This document shows positions 43,501-51,864 of a DNA stretch of 64,000 nucleotides, piece by piece. Numbering within the stretch: position 1 is the stretch's first letter; each line of letters starts with the position of its first letter. The notes under the pieces were generated by a model that saw only the letters and a list, made by a program, of their open reading frames with translations, did no database searches and was not told the origin of the DNA. Source of the stretch: Acidimicrobiia bacterium. GTDB lineage: Bacteria; Actinomycetota; Acidimicrobiia; Spongiisociales; ZC4RG35. The translations under genes and the position numbers were made by a program. The stretch is taken from contig JANQRA010000023.1 in the NCBI GenBank assembly GCA_028284765.1, positions 32,694 to 96,693 on the forward strand, in the 5' to 3' direction.

Positions 43501-43692
43501 GACACCGAGGGTCTTGTTGGCCGTGACCGGACCGTCGAAGAAGCTGAATGCTGGCCCTTCCGAGTTCTGCGAACGCAGCTTCTCAAACGTGTTCACCTCG
43601 TCCCACCATTCGAGAACCTCGAGTTCCAGAGCATCGTGGTTGGGCTGGGATGAAAGTGCTGGAAACTTCCTGTTCCCGTTGTCGTTACTCAT
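40585..43692 (-). CDS. ileS: Isoleucyl-tRNA synthetase with divergent class I motifs
   Basis: A 1035-aa class I synthetase. Editing domain, zinc-type Cys pairs (CPRCG near 191, CWRCD near 394, CDACGNE near 500) and an anticodon-binding C-terminus are in the usual order. The HIGH motif region reads TLGVHTAWGRTLKD and the KMSKS region GREMHGSWGN, so the usual His pair and Lys residues are missing; the enzyme belongs to an atypical IleRS branch, which I recall from Chloroflexi and some actinobacteria. A -10-like TACCCT lies 10 bases before the ATG. Confidence 0.9.
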   Translation of the reverse strand: MSNDNGNRKFPALSSQPNHDALELEVLEWWDEVNTFEKLRSQNSEGPAFSFFDGPVTANKTLGVHTAWGRTLKDTFQRYKAATGHHLRYQNGFDCQGLWIEVGVEKELGLNSKKEIEEYGLDKFAHKCREKVAWSVEELRRGSRRLGMWMDWERDYLTFSDNNIEYIWKFLKTLDDRGWLYLGHRSTEWCPRCGTSISQHEITGQSGVYQEKTDPSISVRFPLVNREGEHLVIWTTTPWTLPANVAAAVNPESEYGRRGNGEWVAVERFPDETFAETLKGSDMLGWTYEGPYGDFEATSGIERRVIPWDEVSMETGTGIVHIAPGSGSEDFELGQLHDLPVLVPVDGAGRYYDTYGWLAGTSTGDATDPILDDLDKRGLLVESSDYVHAYPHCWRCDTPLIFRVADDWYIDVSEIRQPLKDANATVEWTPAYMGKLMDDWLNNMGDWNISRRRYYGLPLPIYICECGETTVIGSRAELEVKATAGLDQLEELRRPWIDNVTIECDACGNETVRRIPEVGDVWLDAGIVPFSTLGWENEVAVEMGNATGAAAGLTKADLPDHAYWEKWFPAHWVSEMREQVRLWFYSQLFMSVALVGKAPFGKVLGYEKMLAEDGREMHGSWGNLIIAEDAFEQMGADVMRWMYCAHPPDRDLKFGYAGANEVRRRLLTLWNSARFLVDYGNIEGFEPTYADLEGLGDLEGLTTTDRWILARAGDLVERAGQSLDRYRTDELVVEFEAYLDDLSNWYIRRNRRRFYDYDEAAFRTLWVAVVTAIRVMSPVMPFLTEHLWRTLVAEPCTGAVESVHLAGWPQRPGDADPQLVAEVAAVRGVVEAGRRARMDASVKLRQPLGRVVVRGADLASRHVDEIREELRVKEVSFTTETPVDVTIKPNFPVAGPRLGPTIKDVAAALGRGDYVEMEDGSVEVAGQILAPEEVLRSEKVVLEGWVVAHDGQVSVAIDPALTDELILEGQALELIRNLNEQRKQSGFEVTDRISLALPESVREVMTEHGDWVANEVLATSVSIGGVDQPAMEVAN

Positions 43693-43702
43693 CGAATCGG
43701 GC

Positions 43703-43708
43703 AGGGTA
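43703..43708 (-). promoter_or_regulatory. Possible -10 element (TACCCT) for ileS
   Basis: TANNNT hexamer on the minus strand, 10 bases before the ileS ATG at 43692, with no Shine-Dalgarno sequence. No T-box leader features (no AGGGTGG-type sequence) are seen in the 162-base divergent gap. Confidence 0.3.
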
Positions 43709-43775
43709 ACTGTGCTTGGTGGGTGATCACAGCCGGGAATGTTCTGCGCTTCGCTGACGTTTCAGACCCAACACG

Positions 43776-43797
43776 TCACCGGGAAAGTTGCCGGTGA
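43776..43797. repeat. Hairpin in the ileS/dksA divergent gap
   Basis: TCACCGG (43776-43782) pairs with CCGGTGA (43791-43797) around an 8-base loop. It lies about 85 bases upstream of ileS and 58 bases upstream of the DksA-like gene. Role unknown. Confidence 0.4.
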
Positions 43798-43854
43798 AGC
43801 TATCTGATTGGGGTATCCGTTGGTAGGGTTCCCCGCCTTTCAAGAGGTCTGTTT

Positions 43855-44229
43855 ATGGCACGACAACTTGCAAAAACCACCCTCGACCGGTTCAAGAAAC
43901 GACTTGAAGCCGAAAAGACGCGCCTCGAAGAGCAGATCGAGGACTATCAGCGCGATCTAGAAGAGGCGCGTTTGACCGAAAGCTCGTCGGACCGCAGTCC
44001 GGACCCGGGCAACGCTGAAGCGAGCTCGATGAAACTCGAGTACGCAAAAGAGCTCTCGATTGAGCAAAACACCCTCGATCTCTTGAGCAAGGTCAACCAT
44101 GCACTGGAGCGGGTCAAGCAGAAGACCTACGGCATCTGTGAGTCGTGTGGGAAGGCGATCCCAGTCGAGCGCCTTGATGTGCTCCCGTACTCGACGCTGT
44201 GTGTCGAGTGCGCAGCGCGAAACTCTTGA
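43855..44229 (+). CDS. DksA/TraR-type zinc finger protein
   Basis: A 124-aa protein with a coiled-coil N-terminal part (about 8-45, basic and acidic helices) and a C-terminal four-Cys finger: CESCGKAI, then CVECA about 17 residues on. DksA-type proteins bind the RNA polymerase secondary channel. The acidic tip (SSDRSPDPGN) differs from E. coli DksA, so a TraR/CarD-like or transcription-stress role cannot be distinguished. GAGGT precedes the ATG. The stop overlaps the lspA start. Confidence 0.85.
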   Translation: MARQLAKTTLDRFKKRLEAEKTRLEEQIEDYQRDLEEARLTESSSDRSPDPGNAEASSMKLEYAKELSIEQNTLDLLSKVNHALERVKQKTYGICESCGKAIPVERLDVLPYSTLCVECAARNS

Positions 44230-44681
44230 AGCGCAAACCCCTCGTCGGTTTCGGCATCGCGGCCGTGGTGGTCGCTTTCGACCTCTGGACCAAGAAGTTC
44301 GCATCTGAGAACTTCGCTGGCAACCCGGTCCAGGTGATAGGGGACTTCTTCGGTTTCACCTATGTCGAAAACACTGGAGGTGCCTTCAGTCTCTTTCCCA
44401 ACGGTGGGGAGATAATTGGAGTCGCAGCAATCGTTGTCACCGGGATCGTCATCGGCGCCATGTTCCGTCCCCGGGCGCAGCTGGAGATGGTTGCCCTCGG
44501 TCTCGTGCTCGGCGGCGCAATTGGAAACCTTGTCGACCGTTTTGCACGAGGAGAGCGGTTGCTCGACGGGCCGGTCATCGACTGGATCATTCTTTGGGAG
44601 ATTCCGACGTTCAACATCGCCGATTCGGCGGTCACGATCGCCGTGATCTTGCTGCTCTTTCACACATGGCGCACGAGATAA
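44226..44681 (+). CDS. lspA: Lipoprotein signal peptidase
   Basis: Membrane aspartyl protease cleaving prolipoprotein signal peptides, about 151 aa from the TTG at 44226, which overlaps the preceding stop (TTGA). Four transmembrane helices, with motifs VENTGGAF (about 44-51), GGAIGNLVDRF (catalytic Asp) and NIADSAVT (second catalytic Asp). In-frame GTG codons at 44199 and 44208 are alternative starts. Relevant substrate in this window: the osmoprotectant-binding lipoprotein. Confidence 0.92.
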   Translation: MKRKPLVGFGIAAVVVAFDLWTKKFASENFAGNPVQVIGDFFGFTYVENTGGAFSLFPNGGEIIGVAAIVVTGIVIGAMFRPRAQLEMVALGLVLGGAIGNLVDRFARGERLLDGPVIDWIILWEIPTFNIADSAVTIAVILLLFHTWRTR

Positions 44682-45583
44682 CACAGGAGATTCCGGAGGA
44701 ACTCGACGGCGCAAGAGTCGACAAGGTTCTCGCTTCGCTATTCAAAATCAGCAGAGCCCAGGCTGAAGCCCTGTTCGAGAGAGGCGTGACGCTCGACGGG
44801 ACCCAAGCACGCCGATCCGATCGGGTGGTTGCTGGTCAGGTGATTGTGAGTGGGGAGCCGGCGCAGGCACTCGAACTGATGGCGGAGGACGTCCCGTTCG
44901 GCGTCCGATTCGAAGACCAGTGGGTGATTGTCGTAGACAAGCCGGCGGGCATCGTTGTCCACCCGGGGGCCAGGGTCGCCAGTGGAACCCTTGTATCGGG
45001 GCTGATCCATCGATATCCCGAGTTGGTCGGCGTGGGGCAGCCGGGCCGTTGGGGATTGGTGCATCGCCTCGACAAGGGAACGTCTGGCCTGATTCTCGTC
45101 GGCCGTGACGGAGGGTCTTATGAGTCGCTGGTCGAGCAACTCAGAAAACGGGAGATATCAAGGGTCTACACAACGCTCATCGAGGGTCAACTGGGTGCTC
45201 CGACGGGCACTGTCGATGCTCCCATAGGTCGCGATCCGGTGCGGCCGACACGTCGGGCTGTCGTCCATGGAGGCAAATCTGCGAGAACCCATTTCGAGGT
45301 GGTGGAGTACTACGAGTCAGCCGACGCTTCTTTGGTCCAGGTGAAACTCGAGACCGGTAGGACCCATCAGATCAGAGTTCATATGTCGACCATCGGCCAC
45401 CCTGTGGTGGGGGATCGCAGCTATGGGGCCACCCGGCGGGATCTGTCGCCGGGCAGAGTGTTCCTTCACGCTTCGCAGCTCGGTTTCACCCACCCTTCAA
45501 CTGGCGAGGCTGTCGAGGTGACTTCAGAGGTCTCCGACGATCTGCAATCGGTTCTGAATCGAATTACCTCCAAGAGTGAATAG
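44666..45583 (+). CDS. rluD: 23S rRNA pseudouridine synthase, RluD type
   Basis: About 305 aa from the ATG at 44666, which overlaps lspA by 16 bases. An N-terminal S4 RNA-binding domain (about 12-70, RVDKVLASLFKISRAQAEALF) is followed by the RsuA/RluA catalytic domain, with the catalytic Asp in HRLDKGTSGL (about residue 135) and RTHQIRVHM. lspA followed by rluD is a common bacterial arrangement. Confidence 0.92.
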   Translation: MAHEITQEIPEELDGARVDKVLASLFKISRAQAEALFERGVTLDGTQARRSDRVVAGQVIVSGEPAQALELMAEDVPFGVRFEDQWVIVVDKPAGIVVHPGARVASGTLVSGLIHRYPELVGVGQPGRWGLVHRLDKGTSGLILVGRDGGSYESLVEQLRKREISRVYTTLIEGQLGAPTGTVDAPIGRDPVRPTRRAVVHGGKSARTHFEVVEYYESADASLVQVKLETGRTHQIRVHMSTIGHPVVGDRSYGATRRDLSPGRVFLHASQLGFTHPSTGEAVEVTSEVSDDLQSVLNRITSKSE

Positions 45584-45586
45584 CGT
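45581..45586 (+). promoter_or_regulatory. Possible -10 element (TAGCGT), near-leaderless start
   Basis: TANNNT hexamer containing the rluD stop codon, 9 bases before the GTG of the rhomboid gene, with no ribosome site in between. Confidence 0.3.
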
Positions 45587-45595
45587 TCTCGACAA

Positions 45596-46435
45596 GTGAC
45601 CCACGAACCAGCTACCACGGCTCCGGTCTGTTACCGGCACCCCGACCGGGAGACATATCTGCGTTGCAGCAGGTGTAACCGGCCTATCTGTGTGTCCTGC
45701 TCGACCGATGCGAGCGTGGGCCAACGTTGCCCCGAGTGTCTCCGCGAGGAAGGGGTTCAGAAGGTCATCCCCACCGGCCCGAGGCAATCGCGGTCCACCC
45801 CGATGACCACCACGTTGATCGCCATCGCGGTTCTCTTCTATCTGGCCGGATCTTTGGGTGGGCTGCGACTTCAACTTCTCGAGAACTTTGCGCAGATCAA
45901 CTTTCTCGTGGCTGAAGGGGAGTGGTGGCGGATCTTCACACCGATACTCCTTCATGCCGAAGGGCTAATGCACATCCTCTTCAACATGTGGGCTCTGTGG
46001 GTTCTGGGACCACAGATCGAGCGTGGCGTAGGGAAGTGGCCTTTCCTCGGCCTTTACCTGGCCTCAGCTGGCATGGGTGGCGCTTTCTACTACTTCCTAG
46101 GGCCGCCGAACGCAATCGCGGTTGGTGCGTCCGGAGCGATCTTCGGACTGTTCGGTGTCTGGCTCAACTGGGCTGTCCACAGACGAAACACTGCAATGGG
46201 TCGGATGCTGTTGCGCCAAATCGGCTTTCTCTTGCTCCTCAACGCCGCTCTGCCATTCATCCTTGGGGGCATCGCCTGGGAGGCGCACTTGGGAGGGCTC
46301 ATTGGTGGGTTCGTCATCGGAGAGATGTGGTCACGAATCAGCGGTAGCCGGGCCCAGGCTCAACGAATCGCTGTCACGGTGGCGGTGGCACTGTTGGCCG
46401 TGGCGTCTGTCCTGTTGATACCAGCAGGCTTCTAG
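45596..46435 (+). CDS. Rhomboid-family intramembrane protease with zinc-finger N-terminus
   Basis: A 279-aa protein. Residues 12-48 hold a B-box-type cluster of Cys and His (C12, H15, C24, C27, C32, C35, C45, C48), followed by six transmembrane helices. The catalytic Ser is in VGASGAIFGLFG, and the His in AHLGGLIGGFVIG. The architecture is widespread in actinobacteria. The natural substrate is unknown. GTG start, apparently with almost no leader. Confidence 0.9.
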   Translation: MTHEPATTAPVCYRHPDRETYLRCSRCNRPICVSCSTDASVGQRCPECLREEGVQKVIPTGPRQSRSTPMTTTLIAIAVLFYLAGSLGGLRLQLLENFAQINFLVAEGEWWRIFTPILLHAEGLMHILFNMWALWVLGPQIERGVGKWPFLGLYLASAGMGGAFYYFLGPPNAIAVGASGAIFGLFGVWLNWAVHRRNTAMGRMLLRQIGFLLLLNAALPFILGGIAWEAHLGGLIGGFVIGEMWSRISGSRAQAQRIAVTVAVALLAVASVLLIPAGF

Positions 46436-46516
46436 TCGACGATTTTCGCGACGTAGTCCAGTCGGGCGGCGGCTGCTACATTCTCCGAACTACACACTTG
46501 TAACTCGTCCTTCATC

Positions 46517-49500
46517 GTGTCATTCGCCCACCTCCATCTGCACACCGAGTACTCGCTTCTCGATGGCGCGGCGAAGATCAAGGACGTAGTTGGGGCCGCC
46601 GCAGCGATGGGCCAACCGGCGATTGGCATCACGGACCACGGAAATCTCTACGGAGTTGTCGACTTCGTGAAGGCTGCGCGGCAGCACGGCATTAAGCCGG
46701 TTATCGGCACCGAGGCGTACCTGACCGATGGGTCGCGGTTCGATCGCCCAACAGGCGATCGCAACAAGCGGTACCACATGTTGCTCTTCGCTGAGAACGA
46801 CGTTGGGTATCGCAACCTGTTGCAACTGTCATCGAGGTCCTTCCTCGAGGGCTACTACTACAAGCCACGGATGGACTTCGAGTTGCTCGAGGCACATTCG
46901 GAGGGGGTCATCGCCACTTCGGGCTGCCTTGGTGGCTTGGTCCCACAGCTACTGGGCGTCGACGCAATGTCCGAAGAGGGAAACAAGGGCATCGAGAGGG
47001 ATTTCGATGCAGCGCTCGCCGCCGCAGCGCGTTTTCAGGACATATACGGGCGGGACAACTTCTTCATCGAGGTTCAGGACCACGGGATTCCTGCTCAGCG
47101 TCGGATCATGTCCGATCTGTTGGAGATCTCTCGCCGAATCGGCGCCCCGCTTCTGGCCACCAACGATGCTCACTACACGAGACAAGAAGAACACGATGCA
47201 CATGATGCACTCCTGTGCATCCAGACTGGCTCTCTTCGAAATGAGCCTGGACGGTTGAGATTCGAAGGCTCTGAGCACTACCTGAAGTCCGCAGAGCAGA
47301 TGTACTCGCTGTTCCCCGAAGCGGACTTCCCAGCGGCGTGTTCAAACACGCTCTGGATTGCTGAGAGAGCCACGGTTGAGTTCGAGTTCGGCAACATCCT
47401 GCTTCCCCATTTCCCGGTTCCGGAGGGCGAGACCGAAGTCACCTATCTCAGGCGTCTCGTCGAGGAAGGCACCCACGAGCGGTACGGGTCCTCACCCGGT
47501 GCCGATGTATGGGAGCGTGTCGAGCATGAGTTGAAGATCATCGAGGAGATGGGATTCCCCGCCTACTTCCTGATCGTCTGGGACCTGATCAGACACGCTA
47601 GGGAAACCAAGATTCGGGTAGGCCCGGGTCGCGGCTCGGCTGCTGGTTCGATTGTCTCCTATGTGCTCAGGATCACCGATATCGACCCTCTCGAATACGG
47701 ATTGATCTTCGAGAGGTTCCTAAACCCGGGGCGCAAGTCGATGCCAGACATCGACATGGACTTCGACGACCGATATCGGGGGGAGATGATCAGGTATGCC
47801 TCTGAGAAGTACGGCGATGACCGCGTGGCTCAGATCATCACTTTCTCCACCATCAAGGGGAAACAGGCGATTCGAGATTCAGCGCGAGTCATGGGCCATC
47901 CCTATTCGCTGGGAGATCGGGTCGCTAAGGCGATGCCGCCTTCGATTCTCGGCAAGGACCCAACCCTCGACCAGGTGCTCAATCCTCCTCTCAAGGGCGC
48001 TCCGTCGGAGGTGCGCGATTGGTTTTCGAACGCCCAAGGGCTGCGCGAGATGTACAACAACGACCCCTCCGTCAAAGAGGTGGTCGACGTTGCGCGTGGG
48101 CTGGAAGGGCTCCGACGCCAGGACTCGATTCATGCCGCCGCGGTGGTTATCGCACCCGAGCCAGTAACCAACATCATCCCCGTACAGCGCAAAGGTGAAG
48201 AGGCAGAGACCGTCACCCAGTTCGAGATGCACGGCGTTGAAGATCTCGGTCTGCTCAAGATGGACTTCCTGGGACTGTCGACGCTGTCCATCATCGACCG
48301 GTGCCTCGAGTTGATCGAGAGGACCACAGGCCAGGTAGTGGATATCGACAACGTGCCGCTCGACGACGCCAAGACCTTCGAATTACTCCGAGTCGGCGAC
48401 ACGATTGGGGTCTTCCAGATGGAGGGATCGGCGATGCGATCGCTGATCCGCTCTCTGAAGCCGGACTCGTTCAACGATGTCATCGCATTGGTAGCCCTTT
48501 TCCGGCCGGGGCCGATGGGCGCAAACATGCACAATCTCTACGCGGATCGCAAGAACGGTCGGGCCGAGGTCGAGCACATCCATCCTGATCTCACCGATCA
48601 TCTGGCTGACACCTACCAAATCATGGTTTACCAGGAGCAGGTACTGATGGTGGCTCGCGAGATGGCCGGCTATTCGATGGTCGAAGCCGACGACCTGCGC
48701 AAAGCGATGGGCAAGAAGATCAAGTCGGTCATGGTCGCCGAGGAAGAGCGATTTGTTGCCGGTTGCATGAGCCAGGGCCACACCGAAGCGGTGGGGCGTG
48801 ACATCTTCGCCCTCATCGCCCACTTCGCTGGTTACGGCTTTGCACGCTCTCACGCTGCTGCTTACGGCCTGATCGCATATCAAACGGCCTACCTCAAGGC
48901 CAACTATCCAGCTGAGTTCATGGCTTCGATGTTGACGGCGACCAAGTCGAACAAGGACAAGACAGCGGTCTACCTCAACGAATGTCGGAAGATGGGGATC
49001 GAGGTGCTGGTCCCAGATGTGAACGAATCGGAGTCGGATTTCACAGTTCACGAGGGACGGATCCGTTTTGGGCTGTCCGCAGTCAGGAACGTGGGCGTTG
49101 GAGTGGTCGAGAAGATCGTGGAGGCTCGAGCGGACGGATCTATCGAGTCCTTCGTGGACTTTGTCAACCGAGTCGACATCTCGGCCCTCAACAAGAGGAC
49201 AGTTGAGTCTCTGTCTAAAGCAGGCGCCTTTGATGCCATGGGTCACACCAGAAAAGGCCTGACTCTGATGCACGAGGTGATCCTCGATTCGACGCTGGAA
49301 CGTCGGAGAAACGAGGAGATGGGTCAGTACTCCCTCTTCGCAGAGGGCGGATCCGACGGGTCGGAGCAGGACTTCACCATCCCGGAGGATGAGTGGGCCC
49401 AGAAGACAAAGCTGGCATTCGAAAAGGAGATGCTCGGTCTCTATGTATCTGACCACCCCCTACTTTCAGTCGGAGCATCTCTAGCTGCCGCCACGTCCTC

Positions 49501-50014
49501 GACCATTCCCGAGCTCGACGCCTTGAGTGACCGAACCCCCGTCACCGTTGGTGGGATTGTGGGTGCGATAACCCGACGGTGGACGAAGAACGGCGATCCG
49601 ATGCTGTTCTTCGAACTAGAAGATCTTGAAGGATCGGTCGAGGTGATCATGTTCCCCAAGACGGTTCACGAGTTTGGTCCAGTGGTGACCGAAGACGCTG
49701 TCGTTGTCGTCTCGGGCCACCTGGATCATCGAGGAGATGAAGTCAAGGTTGTTTCTCGCGAGATCAAGGAATTGGTGATTCGAGACGACTCCCTCGTGAG
49801 GTTGGGAGTGGCTGCCAATCGTCTGACACCAGAGGTCGTCTCCAGCCTGAAGTCCATACTTCGCAACCATCCGGGAACTGCCCCGGTGTTTCTCCATTTG
49901 TCTGACAACGGGAACACCAAAGTCCTCCAGCTCGGGGACGACCATCGTGTGGATCCCAGGTCAGCCTTGTTCGCTGAACTGAAGGAACTGCTCGGCCCTC
50001 GGGCCATTCTCTAG
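46517..50014 (+). CDS. dnaE: DNA polymerase III alpha subunit with intact PHP domain
   Basis: Replicative DNA polymerase, 1165 aa, starting GTG (MSFAHLHLH). PHP exonuclease domain (about 1-280) with probable metal ligands all present: HLHTEYS, ITDHGN, GTEAY, RYHMLL, VQDHG and NDAHY. The polymerase core has PDIDMDFDDR (about 412-421) and LKMDFLGLSTL, then tau-binding and OB-type regions near the C-terminus. Its stop TAG lies in a CTAG palindrome that also holds the stop of the convergent HAD gene. Confidence 0.95.
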   Translation: MSFAHLHLHTEYSLLDGAAKIKDVVGAAAAMGQPAIGITDHGNLYGVVDFVKAARQHGIKPVIGTEAYLTDGSRFDRPTGDRNKRYHMLLFAENDVGYRNLLQLSSRSFLEGYYYKPRMDFELLEAHSEGVIATSGCLGGLVPQLLGVDAMSEEGNKGIERDFDAALAAAARFQDIYGRDNFFIEVQDHGIPAQRRIMSDLLEISRRIGAPLLATNDAHYTRQEEHDAHDALLCIQTGSLRNEPGRLRFEGSEHYLKSAEQMYSLFPEADFPAACSNTLWIAERATVEFEFGNILLPHFPVPEGETEVTYLRRLVEEGTHERYGSSPGADVWERVEHELKIIEEMGFPAYFLIVWDLIRHARETKIRVGPGRGSAAGSIVSYVLRITDIDPLEYGLIFERFLNPGRKSMPDIDMDFDDRYRGEMIRYASEKYGDDRVAQIITFSTIKGKQAIRDSARVMGHPYSLGDRVAKAMPPSILGKDPTLDQVLNPPLKGAPSEVRDWFSNAQGLREMYNNDPSVKEVVDVARGLEGLRRQDSIHAAAVVIAPEPVTNIIPVQRKGEEAETVTQFEMHGVEDLGLLKMDFLGLSTLSIIDRCLELIERTTGQVVDIDNVPLDDAKTFELLRVGDTIGVFQMEGSAMRSLIRSLKPDSFNDVIALVALFRPGPMGANMHNLYADRKNGRAEVEHIHPDLTDHLADTYQIMVYQEQVLMVAREMAGYSMVEADDLRKAMGKKIKSVMVAEEERFVAGCMSQGHTEAVGRDIFALIAHFAGYGFARSHAAAYGLIAYQTAYLKANYPAEFMASMLTATKSNKDKTAVYLNECRKMGIEVLVPDVNESESDFTVHEGRIRFGLSAVRNVGVGVVEKIVEARADGSIESFVDFVNRVDISALNKRTVESLSKAGAFDAMGHTRKGLTLMHEVILDSTLERRRNEEMGQYSLFAEGGSDGSEQDFTIPEDEWAQKTKLAFEKEMLGLYVSDHPLLSVGASLAAATSSTIPELDALSDRTPVTVGGIVGAITRRWTKNGDPMLFFELEDLEGSVEVIMFPKTVHEFGPVVTEDAVVVVSGHLDHRGDEVKVVSREIKELVIRDDSLVRLGVAANRLTPEVVSSLKSILRNHPGTAPVFLHLSDNGNTKVLQLGDDHRVDPRSALFAELKELLGPRAIL

Positions 50015-50811
50015 TTCGAGCGCTCCATCCCGATCTGAGCCAGAGTGCTGGTACGGCCGTGGCGTCGTCCTAGGACGTATGAAAACCCAGCGGCCGTGGC
50101 TGCAATCGCGACGACACCACTTGTTGCCATAACTCGTTTGGTCTTCCGAGCGAAGATCACAATCGGCCAACCTCGCTCGTGAGCCAGCTCCTCCAGCTCA
50201 GAGTCCGGGTTGACCGCGACCGGGTGGCCGACAGTCTCGAGCATCGGGATGTCAGACACGGAGTCCGAATACGCATATGAACGGTCCAGGTCGTATCCAC
50301 GCTCAGCCGCCAGTTTCTGGATCGCTCGAGTCTTGCCTTCTCCATAAACGAACTCGCCATCCAGCTCGCCCGTGTAGAGACCGTTGGCGATTGCCCCCTC
50401 CGTTCCGATGGCCCCGGTCATGCCGAGAGACGCCCCGATTGGCTCAACAATGCGCGAAGGGCTGGCAGAGATGATCCAAGTGTCTCGGTCTGCTTCGGAG
50501 TGCATTGCAAGAAGCTTTCTCGCTTCGGGTCGTACACGAGCCACGAGCTTGGGCAGGGCGGCCTGCCCGATGGCATCCAGATCAGCCACGGAGGCACCCT
50601 TGATGTACGAGAGCATCTCCGTTTGGGCTTCTGTTGATGCCCCTTCGTCCTTGTCGCCGGAGAACAGGAAGCTCAGTGCTGAAACGGTCCAGCGCGCCAC
50701 GTCGGCGTTCTGTGCCAGACCCTGGCGCCAGGCTTCGACACCCAGGGCGAACGAAGACGAGCCACTGATGAGTGTGCGGTCGAGGTCGAAGAAGGCTGCA
50801 GCGTTTGCCAT
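50011..50811 (-). CDS. HAD-IB family phosphatase
   Basis: A 266-aa haloacid dehalogenase-like phosphatase, subfamily IB (SerB-like). Nucleophile motif FDLDRTLISGSSS (about 8-20; second Asp as general acid), ISASPSRI (about 121-128), and motif III/IV AYSDSVSDIPML (about 199-210). A C-terminal hydrophobic helix (about 232-250) could anchor it to membrane. Substrate unknown; relatives act on phosphoserine or phosphatidylglycerophosphate. It appears transcribed from its own leaderless promoter at the end of the ATPase gene. Confidence 0.88.
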   Translation of the reverse strand: MANAAAFFDLDRTLISGSSSFALGVEAWRQGLAQNADVARWTVSALSFLFSGDKDEGASTEAQTEMLSYIKGASVADLDAIGQAALPKLVARVRPEARKLLAMHSEADRDTWIISASPSRIVEPIGASLGMTGAIGTEGAIANGLYTGELDGEFVYGEGKTRAIQKLAAERGYDLDRSYAYSDSVSDIPMLETVGHPVAVNPDSELEELAHERGWPIVIFARKTKRVMATSGVVAIAATAAGFSYVLGRRHGRTSTLAQIGMERSN

Positions 50812-50817
50812 GTGACG

Positions 50818-50823
50818 AGCCTA
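50818..50823 (-). promoter_or_regulatory. -10 element (TAGGCT) of a leaderless start
   Basis: On the minus strand, exactly 6 bases before the ATG at 50811. It includes the stop codon of the upstream ATPase gene. No Shine-Dalgarno sequence is present. Confidence 0.45.
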
Positions 50824-51864
50824 AGCGACACCTGAGGGGAACAGGTCGTCCCAAGGGATACCTACTGCGTTGTCGAGAAGAGCAGCAAGACCTTCGATGT
50901 CGACCGGCGCTTCAGGGCTCCACGGGACGGTGGCGACCGTCGCTCCATACCGGGAAGAGAACTCATCTCGAGCGTCCGACTGTCTGAGAGTCTCAGAGGA
51001 CCACGACTGGATGAGGCGACCGGTGGCTGCGGACATTTGCGGGTCCGGCGCCAAGTCAGCCCACCTGGTCGGAAGCGCCCGGTTGAACACCACAGCCGTT
51101 GGAACGGATGCGAGTTCGGGCAGCTGTCGATAGAAGCGAACTGCTTCGGCGAGGGGAGCGGGGTCGGCCGTCGTGACTACCAGAATCGAGGCTTCCGATA
51201 GCACCCGCTCTATCTCTCGACCGCGGCTCGCTACGCCGTCATAGGTTGTTCGAAGGTCGAGCAGGAATTCCGAGACCCTTTGTAAGAGGTCGTTGCCGAG
51301 GATGGTGTCAGCCACCCTGAGCATCGGTTTCGCTGCTCTGTCGTAGAAGAAGCGCCGTCCTGGAAGCGGCCCTCCTGTCAGCAGCCTCAGTAGGCGGCCA
51401 CCAACCAGGTCGGCCATCTGCGAGGGGGCTGTGAAGAAGTCGATCCCACCGGCACTAGGAGGAGTGTCGACCACCACCAAGTCCCATGCCTTCGCCTGGA
51501 CGAATGTCGCTGCCTGGTCGGCTGCCGCATAGGACTGAGATGCGGGGAAGTGCTCCGAGGCCGCCTTGAAGAACTCGTTGTCCGCGAGCCGGATCGCTAC
51601 GTCGGGGTCGGCGTGGCGAATCGCAACCGCTCGCCACGATTTAGCCGAGTCGAGCATTGCCGCCCAGAGATTTGGCTCGCGTTCGTGCGGTTGAGGTTCG
51701 TCGCCGAGATCGGTGATTCCGAGGGCATCGGCGAGACGACGGGCAGGGTCCACCGTCACTACGAGTGTGCGCAGGCCCAGTCGGGCAGCGTTGATAGCGA
51801 TGGCGGCTGAAACGGTTGTCTTGCCAACTCCGCCGGAACCGGTAACCAGAATCGCTCGGGTCAT
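50821..51864 (-). CDS. Get3/ArsA-like ATPase, subunit B (BagB-type), signature Lys lost
   Basis: A 347-aa SIMIBI ATPase, second of a tandem pair resembling M. tuberculosis Rv3679-Rv3680. The P-loop reads GSGGVGKTT: the P-loop Lys (15) is kept, but the cross-dimer signature Lys is Ser10. Switch I has the catalytic Asp (TVDPARR, Asp39), and VVVDTPPSAGGIDF follows. A Pro-rich hydrophobic region near 160-185 may form the client-binding part. Overlaps the upstream subunit (ATGA). Its defects complement those of the partner, suggesting a heterodimer. Confidence 0.88.
   Translation of the reverse strand: MTRAILVTGSGGVGKTTVSAAIAINAARLGLRTLVVTVDPARRLADALGITDLGDEPQPHEREPNLWAAMLDSAKSWRAVAIRHADPDVAIRLADNEFFKAASEHFPASQSYAAADQAATFVQAKAWDLVVVDTPPSAGGIDFFTAPSQMADLVGGRLLRLLTGGPLPGRRFFYDRAAKPMLRVADTILGNDLLQRVSEFLLDLRTTYDGVASRGREIERVLSEASILVVTTADPAPLAEAVRFYRQLPELASVPTAVVFNRALPTRWADLAPDPQMSAATGRLIQSWSSETLRQSDARDEFSSRYGATVATVPWSPEAPVDIEGLAALLDNAVGIPWDDLFPSGVA

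Noticed and set aside
43693..43854. Possible T-box riboswitch before ileS
   Set aside because: Actinobacterial ileS genes often have one, but no T-box bulge sequence, specifier loop or antiterminator pairing was found; only a 7-bp hairpin.
48383..49456. 357-codon open frame opposite dnaE
   Set aside because: Antisense to conserved polymerase sequence, with His/Arg-rich shadow composition and no recognisable domain.
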